A stretch of 64,000 nt of DNA, taken from Sporomusa silvacetica DSM 10669 (GTDB lineage: Bacteria; Bacillota; Negativicutes; Sporomusales; Sporomusaceae). Below the pieces are notes generated by a model, which saw nothing but the letters and a program-made list of their open reading frames with translations, did not search any database and had not been told where the DNA came from. Shown piece by piece: positions 25,683-34,276 of the stretch (the first letter of the stretch is position 1; each line of letters starts with the position of its first letter). A program made the translations under genes and the position numbers. The stretch lies in the NCBI RefSeq assembly GCF_002257705.1, contig NZ_LSLK01000074.1, positions 62,001-126,000 of the forward strand, written 5' to 3'.

Positions 25683-25856
25683 CTACTCACCTGGACTAAT
25701 GGCGCCTACCGGACAAACTTCTGCACAAGAGCCGCAGTCAACGCAAGTATCTGGATCAATCTCATACTGGTCATCGCCTTCTGAAATAGCATCTACCGGG
25801 CAAACCGGCGCGCAGGCACCACATTTGACGCATTCGGAACTAATTTTATAGGCCAT
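25683..25856 (-). CDS. clostridial-type 2[4Fe-4S] ferredoxin
   Basis: This 57-residue protein starts MAYKISSECVKCGACAPVCP and has a second cluster CVDCGSCAEVCPVGAI. The two CxxCxxCxxxCP motifs bind two low-potential [4Fe-4S] clusters. It is a soluble electron carrier and the likely partner of ferredoxin-dependent enzymes such as KorABCD. ATG at 25856 follows AAGGAGGAAAAA. Single gene with its own terminator. Confidence 0.95.
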   Translation of the reverse strand: MAYKISSECVKCGACAPVCPVDAISEGDDQYEIDPDTCVDCGSCAEVCPVGAISPGE

Positions 25857-26031
25857 ATTTTTTCCTCCTTTTGCTTACAGCCGTCTTCCCACGGCCTACA
25901 TTAACTATACTTTTCAACAATCTCTGAGTCTGTGACAAAAATCATAGATTGGTTATTGCCTGCTTAAATAATAGTATCTACAACTTGGCTTGTTTTTAGG
26001 AAACCGCAAGCAAGGAAATTGTTGCATTTTA

Positions 26032-26040
26032 TGATATAAT
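26032..26040 (+). promoter_or_regulatory. extended -10 promoter element for the GH26 gene
   Basis: TGATATAAT (TGn plus perfect TATAAT) lies about 30 bases before the start. The -35 region is poor, as is usual for extended -10 promoters. Confidence 0.5.
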
Positions 26041-26072
26041 TAAATATATTTTTGACAATATAAAGGAGATAT

Positions 26073-27632
26073 ATGCTTATGCGCAACCTCTTTCACCTGA
26101 TTACTACTATGATAGTAGCCGTTCTTCTGATAAGTCCGGTTAATGCCGCCTCGATTATTAATGGAGAATATGCCAGCTTTGCCCCTGGTCCTGATGATGA
26201 TGTCAAAGTTACCTGCTATATTGACGATGACTATGACCGTTTCACTGATTACGCAAACGGCTATTCCCTGCTTGTCCCGCATGGACTGACGGTAGATGCT
26301 TCTTTATCGCCGGTAGTCACTGTATTGTCAAATGATACTCTGCGTATGGAAATTTTTTATGATAATTTCGCCGGTACTGCAAAAACCAGCGCCGAATATA
26401 TGGAATATAGCAACCGATTCATTAATAACACCCGCGACCATACGCTGCTCACAGATGAAACTTATCAACAAGACGATTTTACCATCCATCTGCTAAACTG
26501 GACGCGCCGTAAGCTCGTCCATGTACCTAACGACAAAAATTATTATGCCAGTATTGAGATCGCTAAGAATATACATGAAGTTTACACTGTTGTTATTAAA
26601 TCCACTCAGCCTATTGACAATGCCGAGAAAATTGCCGCCAATTTTACTTTAACACCACGCCAGGGAACACCGCACTTTAATCGCCCGACCAGCCAGGGAC
26701 ATACACCCTTCAATGCCGAAACTCAAGCGTTTTATGATAAGTTTTTCAGCACAACCAGCCCGCTGCGATGGGGTATTTTTGAACCAGCCGCACCCCAGAC
26801 CTTTGAAAAACTGGATAGTATAGAACAGCAGCTTAACTATACCTTTCCGGTATTACTTCGCTATCAGTCGTTTGATGAAAGGCTGCCTGTCCAGGCCCTT
26901 AATGCAGCCTATGAGCGGGGGCGAACTGTCGAACTGACACTACAAACCACTTACAACTTTACCGATAACTCTGGTGCTATCTACGACATTTTATCCGGAA
27001 AGTATGATGACTATTTCAATATATATGCTGAACAACTAAAGGCCTTTGGCCATCCTATTCTTTTTCGCCTAAACAACGAAATGAACGGCGATTGGTGTTG
27101 GTACTCGGCCCACCATTACAGCAAAGATGCTGAGCTGTATAAGGCCATGTGGCGGTATATCCGTACCGTATTTGATAATCACGGTGCTGACAATATCATA
27201 TGGGTGTGGAATCCCCACGATTTATCTTTCCCTGGTTTTAAGTGGAATCACTATTTGATGTACTATCCTGGTGACGAATATGTGGATGTCGTCGGTCTGA
27301 CAGGTTATAACACCGGCAACTATTTTGCCGGCGAAAAATGGCGGGAATTTAGCGATATTTATCCACAAACTTATCGTGAGTACGACCAACATTTTACCAA
27401 GCCATTTATGATTACCGAGTTTGGTTCCAATTCAGTCGGCGGCAACAAAACTGTGTGGATCAATCGCATGTTTGACCAAATCGGCCAATTTAATAAAATA
27501 AAAATTGCTATTTGGTGGAACGGGATTGACTATGATCCGCAGGGCCAGCCTGGTCGCATTTATCTGCTGGATGAAACTGAGGAAACGACAGCCGCTTTCC
27601 GGCAGGGACTCATCAAGTTCAGTCGTCAATAA
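26073..27632 (+). CDS. secreted GH26-family glycoside hydrolase
   Basis: Residues 1-~27 are a signal peptide (LFHLITTMIVAVLLISPVNA). Residues ~30-200 form a separate N-terminal domain of unknown fold. From ~230 there is a GH26 (beta/alpha)8 barrel: LRWGIFEP, FRLNNEMNGDWCWYS with the acid/base Glu, WVWNPHD, VDVVGLTGYN and MITEFGSNS with the nucleophile Glu. GH26 enzymes cut beta-mannans or mixed-linkage glucans; in exopolysaccharide contexts relatives also act on self-made polymers. The GGDEF-like gene just downstream, convergent, makes an exopolysaccharide role possible, but this is inference. ATG 26073 or the ATG two codons later could be used. Confidence 0.88.
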   Translation: MLMRNLFHLITTMIVAVLLISPVNAASIINGEYASFAPGPDDDVKVTCYIDDDYDRFTDYANGYSLLVPHGLTVDASLSPVVTVLSNDTLRMEIFYDNFAGTAKTSAEYMEYSNRFINNTRDHTLLTDETYQQDDFTIHLLNWTRRKLVHVPNDKNYYASIEIAKNIHEVYTVVIKSTQPIDNAEKIAANFTLTPRQGTPHFNRPTSQGHTPFNAETQAFYDKFFSTTSPLRWGIFEPAAPQTFEKLDSIEQQLNYTFPVLLRYQSFDERLPVQALNAAYERGRTVELTLQTTYNFTDNSGAIYDILSGKYDDYFNIYAEQLKAFGHPILFRLNNEMNGDWCWYSAHHYSKDAELYKAMWRYIRTVFDNHGADNIIWVWNPHDLSFPGFKWNHYLMYYPGDEYVDVVGLTGYNTGNYFAGEKWREFSDIYPQTYREYDQHFTKPFMITEFGSNSVGGNKTVWINRMFDQIGQFNKIKIAIWWNGIDYDPQGQPGRIYLLDETEETTAAFRQGLIKFSRQ

Positions 27633-27649
27633 TAATACTACTCAAATAC

Positions 27650-29305
27650 TCACGGTTTTTGGCGCTGGCGTTTGATTGACAACATAATAAATTTGCGGGC
27701 CTCGACCCGGTTAATGGCTTTGCGATTTTCCATATCACGGTCAGCCCTCTCCCAGACCGACGTAAGGCTTTCCCCCTGGTTAGCCGCAGCAACTCCGGTG
27801 GTTATACTCAGCGGTAACCCTGGCTGGCGTAAATTATGAAGATCAATATAGTATTTGATATCTTTTTTGATATCCGCAAACACATCTGGCGAAACATCTG
27901 TAAGCAACGCAGCAAAGCGGTCACCGTCGAGACGGGCGGCTGTACAGGCAGGACCGGCAACTGTTTTTAGAATGTCGGCAGCCACGTTAATAAGAGTATC
28001 ACCCGCTGGGTTGCCTAAAAAATCATTAATTACCTTCATCCCGTCAATACTTAGTACAACGATCGCACTATCAGGCTGCCCTTGTTGGGCAGCTATTTTT
28101 TTCTCAAATGCTGATTGGGTGTATAAGCCTGTTAGATCATCAATAACAGGCAAATTTGGTATAAGCTCTTGTACTGGTTCTTGACCTTCATTAGGAACCG
28201 CCTGCAAGACTGCAGCTGGCATCGGCTTTCGTTCTTTTTTGGTTGCTGACTCTATTCCTGTTCCTTTGTAGGCGGCGACCGCCCGCACTCTGTCAATCAT
28301 CGCAGCCGGTGTCGCCTCAACCATTTCCGCAGCATTTATCTCGGCTATTTTTTTGACAGCAGCCATTTCAAACGCTGTAGCCTCTACAGACTTTTCTTTC
28401 GCGGCAGGTATTGCCTCAGCTGTATCAGCAGCAATTATCTCCGCTATCTTTCTGACGGCAATGGTTTCCGGAGTCTCCACAGCTGTTGCATCTGCAGTTT
28501 TTTTTCTTATTGTAACCGTTTCTGGGTCCCCGACAAGCGGTGGTCTTGGCCTATCCGTAGGCGCTTTAACTATTGTCCGTTTGTTGCTGGCATCCGGCTT
28601 TGGTGTTACAGCAGCTGCCGGTTCCCCGCCAGCTAACTTGTGGTGGTGCAGTAAGTAGACCAACATTAATAGTGGTATGACTCCTAAGAAATAAACTCCC
28701 CCCAGCCATGCCAGCCAGCGGCCAACCTCCTGCTGCTCACCACCACCAGCAGGTACCAGCTTCGCGATCACTGCCGTAATGGTCTCCTGGGGAATAACGC
28801 CATAAATAACACCGATTACTGCTCCACTAGCAGTAACAGGTACAGCTACCACGGTAACTTCTTCGTCCAGCTGCCAATCAGTACCTGATACCTGGCCTGT
28901 AAACTCCCGCCCGGCAATCGCTTCCGCAAAATAGTTTCGACTAGAGATATCGCGACCACTACTGCCACTGGTATCTACCTTAATTTTGCCATCATTCCCC
29001 GCATAACCAAGGGTCCTAAACTCAGTAGTAAGCAAACTGCGAAATTCGTTATTCACAATTTCCGGCTCATCAACAGTAAGTGCACTCAGTTTTGCAATAC
29101 CTCTCACATAGGCTGCTTGAATGGACAGCCAGGCAGTTTCAGCCTCAGCTCTACGGTTTATAAGCTTTTCAATCTGTACCTGACTACTCTCTTGTGTATG
29201 TTGACTTTCCACATAAGCAACTTCAGCAATAAAAATTAACGGTAGCAGCACAGCTGCAACTACCAGATACTTTATGTATTTACCTGTTGTACCTATTCTT
29301 AGCAT
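27650..29305 (-). CDS. membrane Cache-sensor protein with degenerate GGDEF domain
   Basis: Residues ~12-32 and ~195-218 are membrane helices around an extracytoplasmic Cache-like sensor (SGSSGRDISSRNYFAEAIAG, VIGVIYGVIPQETI). Residues ~225-375 form an Ala/Glu-rich, repeat-like linker (KIAEIIAADTAEAIPAAKEK). Residues ~390-551 match a GGDEF domain (DDLTGLYTQSAFEKKI, GDTLINVAADIL), but the signature reads RLDGDRF instead of RxGGDEF. The replaced first Gly and the missing Glu suggest it no longer makes c-di-GMP and may act as a GTP or signalling scaffold. Start ATG with AAGGGGGA. Confidence 0.85.
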   Translation of the reverse strand: MLRIGTTGKYIKYLVVAAVLLPLIFIAEVAYVESQHTQESSQVQIEKLINRRAEAETAWLSIQAAYVRGIAKLSALTVDEPEIVNNEFRSLLTTEFRTLGYAGNDGKIKVDTSGSSGRDISSRNYFAEAIAGREFTGQVSGTDWQLDEEVTVVAVPVTASGAVIGVIYGVIPQETITAVIAKLVPAGGGEQQEVGRWLAWLGGVYFLGVIPLLMLVYLLHHHKLAGGEPAAAVTPKPDASNKRTIVKAPTDRPRPPLVGDPETVTIRKKTADATAVETPETIAVRKIAEIIAADTAEAIPAAKEKSVEATAFEMAAVKKIAEINAAEMVEATPAAMIDRVRAVAAYKGTGIESATKKERKPMPAAVLQAVPNEGQEPVQELIPNLPVIDDLTGLYTQSAFEKKIAAQQGQPDSAIVVLSIDGMKVINDFLGNPAGDTLINVAADILKTVAGPACTAARLDGDRFAALLTDVSPDVFADIKKDIKYYIDLHNLRQPGLPLSITTGVAAANQGESLTSVWERADRDMENRKAINRVEARKFIMLSIKRQRQKP

Positions 29306-29580
29306 ATTATCCCCCTTGTATGGTTCCCGCCTCTAACTTACTCTTAATCCCCGGATACTGTGCTATCGTCTTGCTAATGTGTTCACGTCTGGCTTGACCA
29401 TGGAGATACTTATCCTGATACATATGGCTGGTTCAGCGATACGCTGCTGGGCTTGTTGTTGTTCGTGCATTGCCTGCCTCTTCTTAAAGATATTTAAACA
29501 CTACCTAATATCCTGCCAAGATTAACTTCTAATTCCTTCCCGGCATAGAATATATAAGATTATTGGGAGGTGCATATAGT
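29306..29580. other. intergenic region upstream of the ferritin-like gene
   Basis: No ORF or structured element is convincing here. A TATATAAGAT at 29551-29560 just before the SD is a possible -10. Confidence 0.4.
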
Positions 29581-30189
29581 ATGGCTTTGTTCCGTGCTTA
29601 TAAAAAATCGTCTAAACCTAAAATTCTTACAACAGCCGACCTGGAATGTTCTACAGAAGTCTGCCCCAATCACCCGGATTTATTGCTGCTACGGGATGCT
29701 GCCGCCGACGAGCGTAATGCTATTGCCTTTTACCTGGAAGCCGCGCGGGCTTCCTGTTTGCCCTGTTTGTTTCTGGATGCGGCTGAAGATGAAATGAGGC
29801 ACTTTGTGGAAATTATGCGGGAAATTTCCCGTTTGGATCCTGTTCAGGCGCAACTGTTCAGCGATCATGATCTTGATATGCTGTTAATGACCCGGCCATT
29901 ATTTAAGCCCAAAACAAAAGCAGCTATAATCAAAGAAAATGAGGCCGGTGATGCCCAAATTGTCCCACCAGATCGCAAGAAGATGCCGACCGTAGTTCTT
30001 TTGACCAAAGCCCTCAATGATGAACTCCAGGCTACTAATAAATATCAACGATACATGGAAGCTGCCGAAACGCCTGCCGTTCAACGATTATTCTGTCACC
30101 TAATGAACGAGGAAAAAGAACATATTGCCGAATTTACTGCAGCATTATTTGAGCTCACCCATGAACCACTGCCACTAGAGCACGACTAG
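29581..30189 (+). CDS. ferritin-like di-iron protein (rubrerythrin/COQ7-like, two half-domains)
   Basis: The 202-residue protein has two helical segments with ferritin-like iron ligands: DERNAIAFYLEAARA ... DAAEDEMRHFVEI and NDELQATNKYQRYMEAAET ... NEEKEHIAEF (ExxxxH-type pairs in each). Such proteins bind a di-iron centre and reduce peroxide or oxygen in anaerobes. There is no rubredoxin domain. ATG at 29581 follows GGGAGG at 10 bases. Expressed alone on the plus strand. Confidence 0.82.
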   Translation: MALFRAYKKSSKPKILTTADLECSTEVCPNHPDLLLLRDAAADERNAIAFYLEAARASCLPCLFLDAAEDEMRHFVEIMREISRLDPVQAQLFSDHDLDMLLMTRPLFKPKTKAAIIKENEAGDAQIVPPDRKKMPTVVLLTKALNDELQATNKYQRYMEAAETPAVQRLFCHLMNEEKEHIAEFTAALFELTHEPLPLEHD

Positions 30190-30190
30190 T

Positions 30191-30290
30191 AAAGAAAACA
30201 CGGCTTGCGCCGAGCCTTTGGCGAAAGCGGAAGCCGATGTTGCACTTATCCTGCTTTTAAGAAAGTTTTATACTTTCTGTTAGGGTAAGT
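30191..30290 (-). repeat. structured repeat family B, copy h
   Basis: Plus-strand reading: TAAAGAAAACACGGCTTGCG, CGCC/GGCG inner stem, outer CGGCTT/AAGCCG stem, then CTTATCC ... AAGAAAG-TTTTATA-CTTTCT ... GGGTAAG. It shares part order and several short blocks (GGCTTGYGCC, GAAGCC, GAAAG/CTTTC) with family A. It follows the terminator of the gene at 30317 on the minus strand. Confidence 0.75.
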
Positions 30291-30293
30291 GAA

Positions 30294-30317
30294 AAGGATA
30301 GGCAAAAGCCTATCCTT
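30294..30317 (-). terminator. terminator of the 116-aa hypothetical gene
   Basis: AAGGATAGGC-TTTT-GCCTATCCTT followed by TTC on the minus strand, directly at the stop codon. Confidence 0.8.
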
Positions 30318-30667
30318 CACTTACCACCGCGGTGTACAGGCCGATTTCCGCTTGGTTCCGGTTTAGTTTTAACTTTAGCCGGTACTGCTGTTAGTATTAC
30401 CTGATTGCCCTGGCAAGAAACCTTTATTTGATAATCCACAATTCCTTGCTTGTAGAGATTGAGTTTGAGCTCAAGTAGCGCTTTGCCTACCGACTCTTGG
30501 AGCTCTGGTGTAAAGTAGGCGCTGTTAATGTCTGCTGCTGAGTCCTTCTTCGCCGACTTGACCGACAGCCGAACAGGCTCATCATCAATCTCGGTCTCAA
30601 AGGTTGGTTGTTCGTGCCAACCTTTAAACATATCGCTGTCACTAAGATTTTTTTTGATTTTGGCCAC
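30317..30667 (-). CDS. conserved-looking hypothetical protein
   Basis: I do not recognise this 116-residue protein. It is soluble and polar, begins MAKIKKNLSDSDMFKGWHEQ, has a predicted helix around YFTPELQESVGKALLELKLN and an antiparallel strand pair (DYQIKVSCQGNQVILTAVPA), and ends in a basic Pro/Gly tail. The GTG at 30667, 8 bases after CAGGAGG, is preferred; an upstream ATG frame would include the SD. It has its own terminator, with no close partner gene. Real coding is supported by the SD, terminator and length. Confidence 0.7.
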   Translation of the reverse strand: MAKIKKNLSDSDMFKGWHEQPTFETEIDDEPVRLSVKSAKKDSAADINSAYFTPELQESVGKALLELKLNLYKQGIVDYQIKVSCQGNQVILTAVPAKVKTKPEPSGNRPVHRGGK

Positions 30668-30778
30668 AATAATTACCTCCTGGAAAACATACACCTAAAT
30701 TCTGCAACCACAGCTGCTAAATTTAAAATTATCAAGCATTCATTCTAGTATTTCTTTACTTGCACCAACAAATCCTGC

Positions 30779-30871
30779 TAAAGAAAACACGACTTTCGCC
30801 GAGCCCTTGGCGAAAGCGGAAGTCGATGTTGGCCTTATCCTGATTTTAAGAAAGCTAACCTTTCTGTTAGG
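30779..30871 (-). repeat. structured repeat family B, copy i
   Basis: It starts with TAAAGAAAACACGACTTTCG, almost the same as copy h, with compensating changes (CGACTT/AAGTCG instead of CGGCTT/AAGCCG), and ends AAGAAAGCTAACCTTTCTG, TTAGGG. It directly follows the terminator of the gene at 30932. Confidence 0.8.
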
Positions 30872-30913
30872 GAAAAAAAATAGTGGGAATTCCAGCTATC
30901 GCCAAAATTCCCA
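30872..30913 (-). terminator. terminator of the ferredoxin-like gene at 30932
   Basis: GGGAATT ... AATTCCC followed by ACTATTTTTTTT on the minus strand. Confidence 0.75.
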
Positions 30914-30931
30914 TTACTCATAGTCACCTAA

Positions 30932-31642
30932 TCAATCTTCCTGAATAGTACCATCGGTGCCAATTATCACAACACGCCAAGGAATCATTTTGCCGCTCTG
31001 CACTAGTGCCTCTTTGACAGCATTTTCTAAGCCGCCGCAACAAGGCACCTCCATTCTCACTACAGTAAGGCTTTTGATTTCATGCAATTGCAATATCTCT
31101 GTTAGCTTGGCGGCGTAATTGACCTTATCCAGTTTCGGACAGCCAATAACAGTAATCTTGTTACGCATAAACTCAGCATGTAGATTTGCATGGGCATAAG
31201 CCGCACAATCCGCCGCCACCAGCAAGTGCGCATTATCAAAATACGGAGCATTTGCCGCTACTAATTGCAATTGACATGGCCATTGCCGCAATTCTGAACC
31301 TGCAGCAACAGGCTCATTCCGGCTAGTTGCTGCTGTTTTTTTGAGCTCTTTGGCCATACTTCCCGGGCAGCCACAGGGCATTTGCGGTGAACTGGCCGGA
31401 AGCTTGTTGGTAATATGCTGCTGGACAGCGCCTTCATCGAAGGCAGGTGCTTCCCGCTCAATAATGTTGATGGCCCCGCGGGGACAATCAGGCAAACAGG
31501 CTCCTAAGCCATCACACAAGTTGTCTGATACCAATTTAGCTTTTCCATCAACCAACTGCAGGGCCGCTTCATGACAGGCCCCAATACAAAGTCCACAACC
31601 ATCGCACTTCTCTTCATCAATCGTAACAATTTTTCGCAACAT
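30932..31642 (-). CDS. ferredoxin-like Fe-S protein with a C-terminal Cys-containing domain
   Basis: The 236-residue protein has a canonical first cluster motif (CDGCGLCIGACH) and a second motif with one Cys missing (CDGLGACLPDCP), so the second site may hold a three-Cys or atypical cluster. A middle linker has MPCGCPGS. The C-terminal half (HLLVAADCAAYAHANLHAEF, IGCPKLDKV, VRMEVPCCGGLENAV) resembles the domain found in ferredoxins near hybrid cluster protein or flavodoxin-like systems of anaerobes. The partner is unknown. Single gene between terminators. Confidence 0.8.
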   Translation of the reverse strand: MLRKIVTIDEEKCDGCGLCIGACHEAALQLVDGKAKLVSDNLCDGLGACLPDCPRGAINIIEREAPAFDEGAVQQHITNKLPASSPQMPCGCPGSMAKELKKTAATSRNEPVAAGSELRQWPCQLQLVAANAPYFDNAHLLVAADCAAYAHANLHAEFMRNKITVIGCPKLDKVNYAAKLTEILQLHEIKSLTVVRMEVPCCGGLENAVKEALVQSGKMIPWRVVIIGTDGTIQED

Positions 31643-31764
31643 AGTTTTTCTCCTCTATCGTTTATTTATTGAAATACGTTATTTACCTCTAGATAAAGGA
31701 TATCCTAAAACCAGCCATTTATCGGTGATTAAAATCACAGCAAGCAATTGAATGATCTACCAAA

Positions 31765-31803
31765 AAGAAGCATTTCTTGTCTGGCAACAAAGAAATGCTT
31801 CTT
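31765..31803 (-). terminator. terminator of uspA
   Basis: A 14-bp stem AAGAAGCATTTCTT and its complement, with a T-rich 3' flank on the minus strand. Confidence 0.85.
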
Positions 31804-31833
31804 TCTATTCTACCTATTTCACTAATTTATAGT

Positions 31834-32307
31834 TCATTCAGGACAAGAATACGGAACAATGGTCACAGGACACTGAGCAACGTTAACCACGCCGTAACTG
31901 ACGCTGCCAAGCACCCCACCCAGCATCGGATTCATTCCGCGGGATCCCATTATAATCATCCGTACACCATTTGGTGAACAGCTGCCTGCTTCGATAGTAT
32001 CGTCAATCCCTGCTTCTTGGCAAATCTGATCCTTAGCATCACCGATTCTTAGTTTTAGTTCATAGGCTACACCTGAGTCTTCCAATACCTTTTTGGCCGA
32101 CACAATTATCTCTTGGAAAAGTTGTTGCTGATAGTCGCGAATGGTATTTTCATTGAAGAATATTTTGGTATGGGCAGTATGAAAGCTGGATTGAACATTC
32201 AAAACAATAATTTTTTCCTGCAGCGCTTTTGCCATCGTAACAGCCCAATGTAATGCTTCAATGGCATTTTTTGAGCCATCAAAAGGAACAAGAATATATT
32301 TCTTCAT
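31834..32307 (-). CDS. universal stress protein UspA family
   Basis: The 157-residue protein begins KKYILVPFDGSKNAIEAL and has the ATP-binding G2xG9xGS motif (GSRGMNPMLGGVLGS) near the end, so it is of the ATP-binding Usp class. Cytoplasmic stress-related nucleotide-binding dimer; precise role unknown. Single gene with a strong terminator. Confidence 0.92.
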   Translation of the reverse strand: MKKYILVPFDGSKNAIEALHWAVTMAKALQEKIIVLNVQSSFHTAHTKIFFNENTIRDYQQQLFQEIIVSAKKVLEDSGVAYELKLRIGDAKDQICQEAGIDDTIEAGSCSPNGVRMIIMGSRGMNPMLGGVLGSVSYGVVNVAQCPVTIVPYSCPE

Positions 32308-32440
32308 AGCAATACCTCCCGTGTTATTAGTCTATACACTAAAGTAATTCGCCACAGATTATCAATATTCCTTTCTTTTAGCGCGAAAATTGCCTCAATT
32401 TTCCGCAAAGACCGATCCTATAGAGAAGAGAACAAAATAA

Positions 32441-32470
32441 AGCCCTCCAGGTAAACCCCTGGAGGGCTGA
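32441..32470 (-). terminator. terminator of ribB
   Basis: AGCCCTCCAGG / CCTGGAGGGCT stem about 20 bases past the stop; the minus-strand flank is TTATTTTGTT. Confidence 0.85.
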
Positions 32471-32488
32471 TTAGTCTTGAAGTATACC

Positions 32489-33130
32489 TTATTCTCGCAA
32501 CTTGCGGTAATCTATCAAATCATCCACTGTGACCACTGGCATATTGTTCTTTTTCGCAAATGCCACGATTTCAGGTAAGCGCGCCATGGTTCCATTCGGA
32601 TTTGTCAGTTCGCACAATACACCATATGGTTTGAGACCAGCAAGCCGCATTAAATCAACATTGGCTTCTGTATGTCCCGGTCGTTCTAATACACCACCAG
32701 GCTTAGCTTTTAAAGGGAAAACATGCCCCGGATGGCGCAGATCTTGGGAACAAGCCTTATCAGCGATTGCCGCTTTTATAGTCGCAACACGATCAGTAGC
32801 TGACACACCGGTGGTAACGCCCTTGGCAGCTTCAATTGAAATGGTAAATGCGGTTTGAAAACTACTTGTATTGTTATCCACCATCATTGACAACGCTAAT
32901 GCTTGGGCTTTTTCCTCCGGCAGACACAAACAAACTATACCACTGCATTCACGAATTAACATCGCCATCTGTTCTGTTGTCAGCGACTCGGCAGCAAAGA
33001 AAATATCACCTTCATTTTCTCGCTGTTCGTTATCTGTTACTAAAACGCCCTGACCATTGCTGAGAGCATTAAGCGCCCTTGCAACCCGCTCCTCTGCATT
33101 GCCAAATTGACTTAACAAATTCTGATTCAA
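32489..33130 (-). CDS. ribB: 3,4-dihydroxy-2-butanone 4-phosphate synthase
   Basis: The 213-residue enzyme converts ribulose 5-phosphate to the four-carbon unit of riboflavin. Signature motifs: VTDNEQRENEGDIFFAAE, SIEAAKGVTTGVSATDR, DLRHPGHVFPL, RPGHTEANVDLMRLAG. It is a stand-alone RibB without the fused GTP cyclohydrolase II domain. The start is TTG at 33130 with AGGAGG 9 bases upstream. It is controlled by the FMN riboswitch upstream; no other rib gene is adjacent. Confidence 0.95.
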   Translation of the reverse strand: MNQNLLSQFGNAEERVARALNALSNGQGVLVTDNEQRENEGDIFFAAESLTTEQMAMLIRECSGIVCLCLPEEKAQALALSMMVDNNTSSFQTAFTISIEAAKGVTTGVSATDRVATIKAAIADKACSQDLRHPGHVFPLKAKPGGVLERPGHTEANVDLMRLAGLKPYGVLCELTNPNGTMARLPEIVAFAKKNNMPVVTVDDLIDYRKLRE

Positions 33131-33243
33131 AGTAATGCGCCTCCTATACTAATAGTAGGACTTACTAAATCAGGGCAATAGACAGACAGCGACTGAACTA
33201 AATGCAATAGAACCTCAGGGTTCCTTGTATTGATGCTGACCGC

Positions 33244-33390
33244 CTTATCCTCTTTCGTCCGGACTATACCGTCGGCACTGGCATTTCACCAGTTCTGCTG
33301 ACCTCTCCCCTAACGGGAAGAGCGCTCGCGGGCTCCCCAGTAAAACTGGGATACCGCCGGTGGGGACTTGCGCCCCGCCCTGAGAATAAG
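33244..33390 (-). promoter_or_regulatory. FMN riboswitch (RFN element)
   Basis: The leader reads CTTATTCTCAGGGCGGGGCG ... CCCCACCGGCGGTA ... AGCCCGCGAGCG ... GGTCAGCAGAACTGGTGAAA ... AGTCCGGACGAAAGAGGATA. These are the conserved RFN blocks, closed by P1 (CTTATTC / GGATAAG). It should lower ribB expression when FMN is abundant. About 110 bases separate it from the ribB start; a small GAACC/GGTTC hairpin lies between, but no clear terminator, so translational control is possible. Confidence 0.95.
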
Positions 33391-33450
33391 TCTCATATTT
33401 GTAATTATACTCCTCAACCATTATTTGTCAACATAATCAGTCTTTCAGAA

Positions 33451-34107
33451 TTACCTATTGATGATTTCATGAAACAAACGAACTTCTTCTTGCGACACAT
33501 TGGAATGCACAAAATCAGCTCTTACACAATCCTTAATCAGAATTTCGCTATAATTGCTGCAACCGTAGGCTATGCTGGCGCTTATTATTTCTTCGCGCAA
33601 TGTTTTTGCCGGCTCAATAGCTGCCTGCGGCGTTGCCGGGTCTTTAATTACCGCATCAAGATATATGGCGCGCATAGCATGATGCATTTCGGCAACAATC
33701 GCCGCATCAAGAATTTTATAGCAGGGACTTTGCGGAATACACACATAGGTTCGGCAACTTGCCGGCCGCTCATTGTAAACAAGACATCTTGACAACCCAT
33801 CTAAGTGGCGACATTTCTTTTGCCCGGCAAGAAGAAATATCTCTAGTTTATTTTGGCCCACGTCAACAAACAGTTTGGGAATTATGCGTTCAAGCTTTCC
33901 TTTAGACAGTTTTTTAGCACTGATACTGTCCATATTGATTTTGAATCGGCCTTTACAGCAATGTTGCTTGCACGTACCGCATGGCAGTGGATTTTCAAGC
34001 AAAAATTCATCGACAGCATCAAAAAATTCCTGCACCGTAGATCTATTATTTAAGCCACTAATATCTACTTCATTTTCCTTGTTGAAAAATAGTTTCAGTT
34101 TGACCAT
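33451..34107 (-). CDS. YkgJ-family cysteine cluster protein
   Basis: The 218-residue protein has the zinc/iron-chelating Cys pattern of the YkgJ/PF03692 family: PCGTCKQHCCKG, CRHLDGLSRCLVYNERPASC and CIPQSPC. The biochemical role of the family is poorly known; metal chelation is inferred from the Cys residues. No helix or signal peptide. It lies upstream of the FMN riboswitch on the same strand, but they are not obviously related. Confidence 0.82.
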   Translation of the reverse strand: MVKLKLFFNKENEVDISGLNNRSTVQEFFDAVDEFLLENPLPCGTCKQHCCKGRFKINMDSISAKKLSKGKLERIIPKLFVDVGQNKLEIFLLAGQKKCRHLDGLSRCLVYNERPASCRTYVCIPQSPCYKILDAAIVAEMHHAMRAIYLDAVIKDPATPQAAIEPAKTLREEIISASIAYGCSNYSEILIKDCVRADFVHSNVSQEEVRLFHEIINR

Positions 34108-34276
34108 TCCTTTCTCTACTTTTACTTCACACCAACTACAATCACACCATTGCTAATTTCAATCACTTTTACCGGCAACTCAGTCATTGTCAGTGTATCG
34201 CTAGAAAACAACAAAAGCAATAAATATTTGCATTTTATTCAGACCACATGCTACGGATACACTGCTGTTCGGTTCC

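Noticed and set aside
30191..30871. Family B repeats as group II intron pieces
   Set aside because: The position after terminators resembles group IIC targeting, but no domain V-like sequence or reverse transcriptase is visible; kept only as a hypothesis on targeting.
33451..33792. Plus-strand ORFs opposite the YkgJ-family gene
   Set aside because: Shadow frames; the minus-strand frame has the Cys cluster motifs and a proper start.
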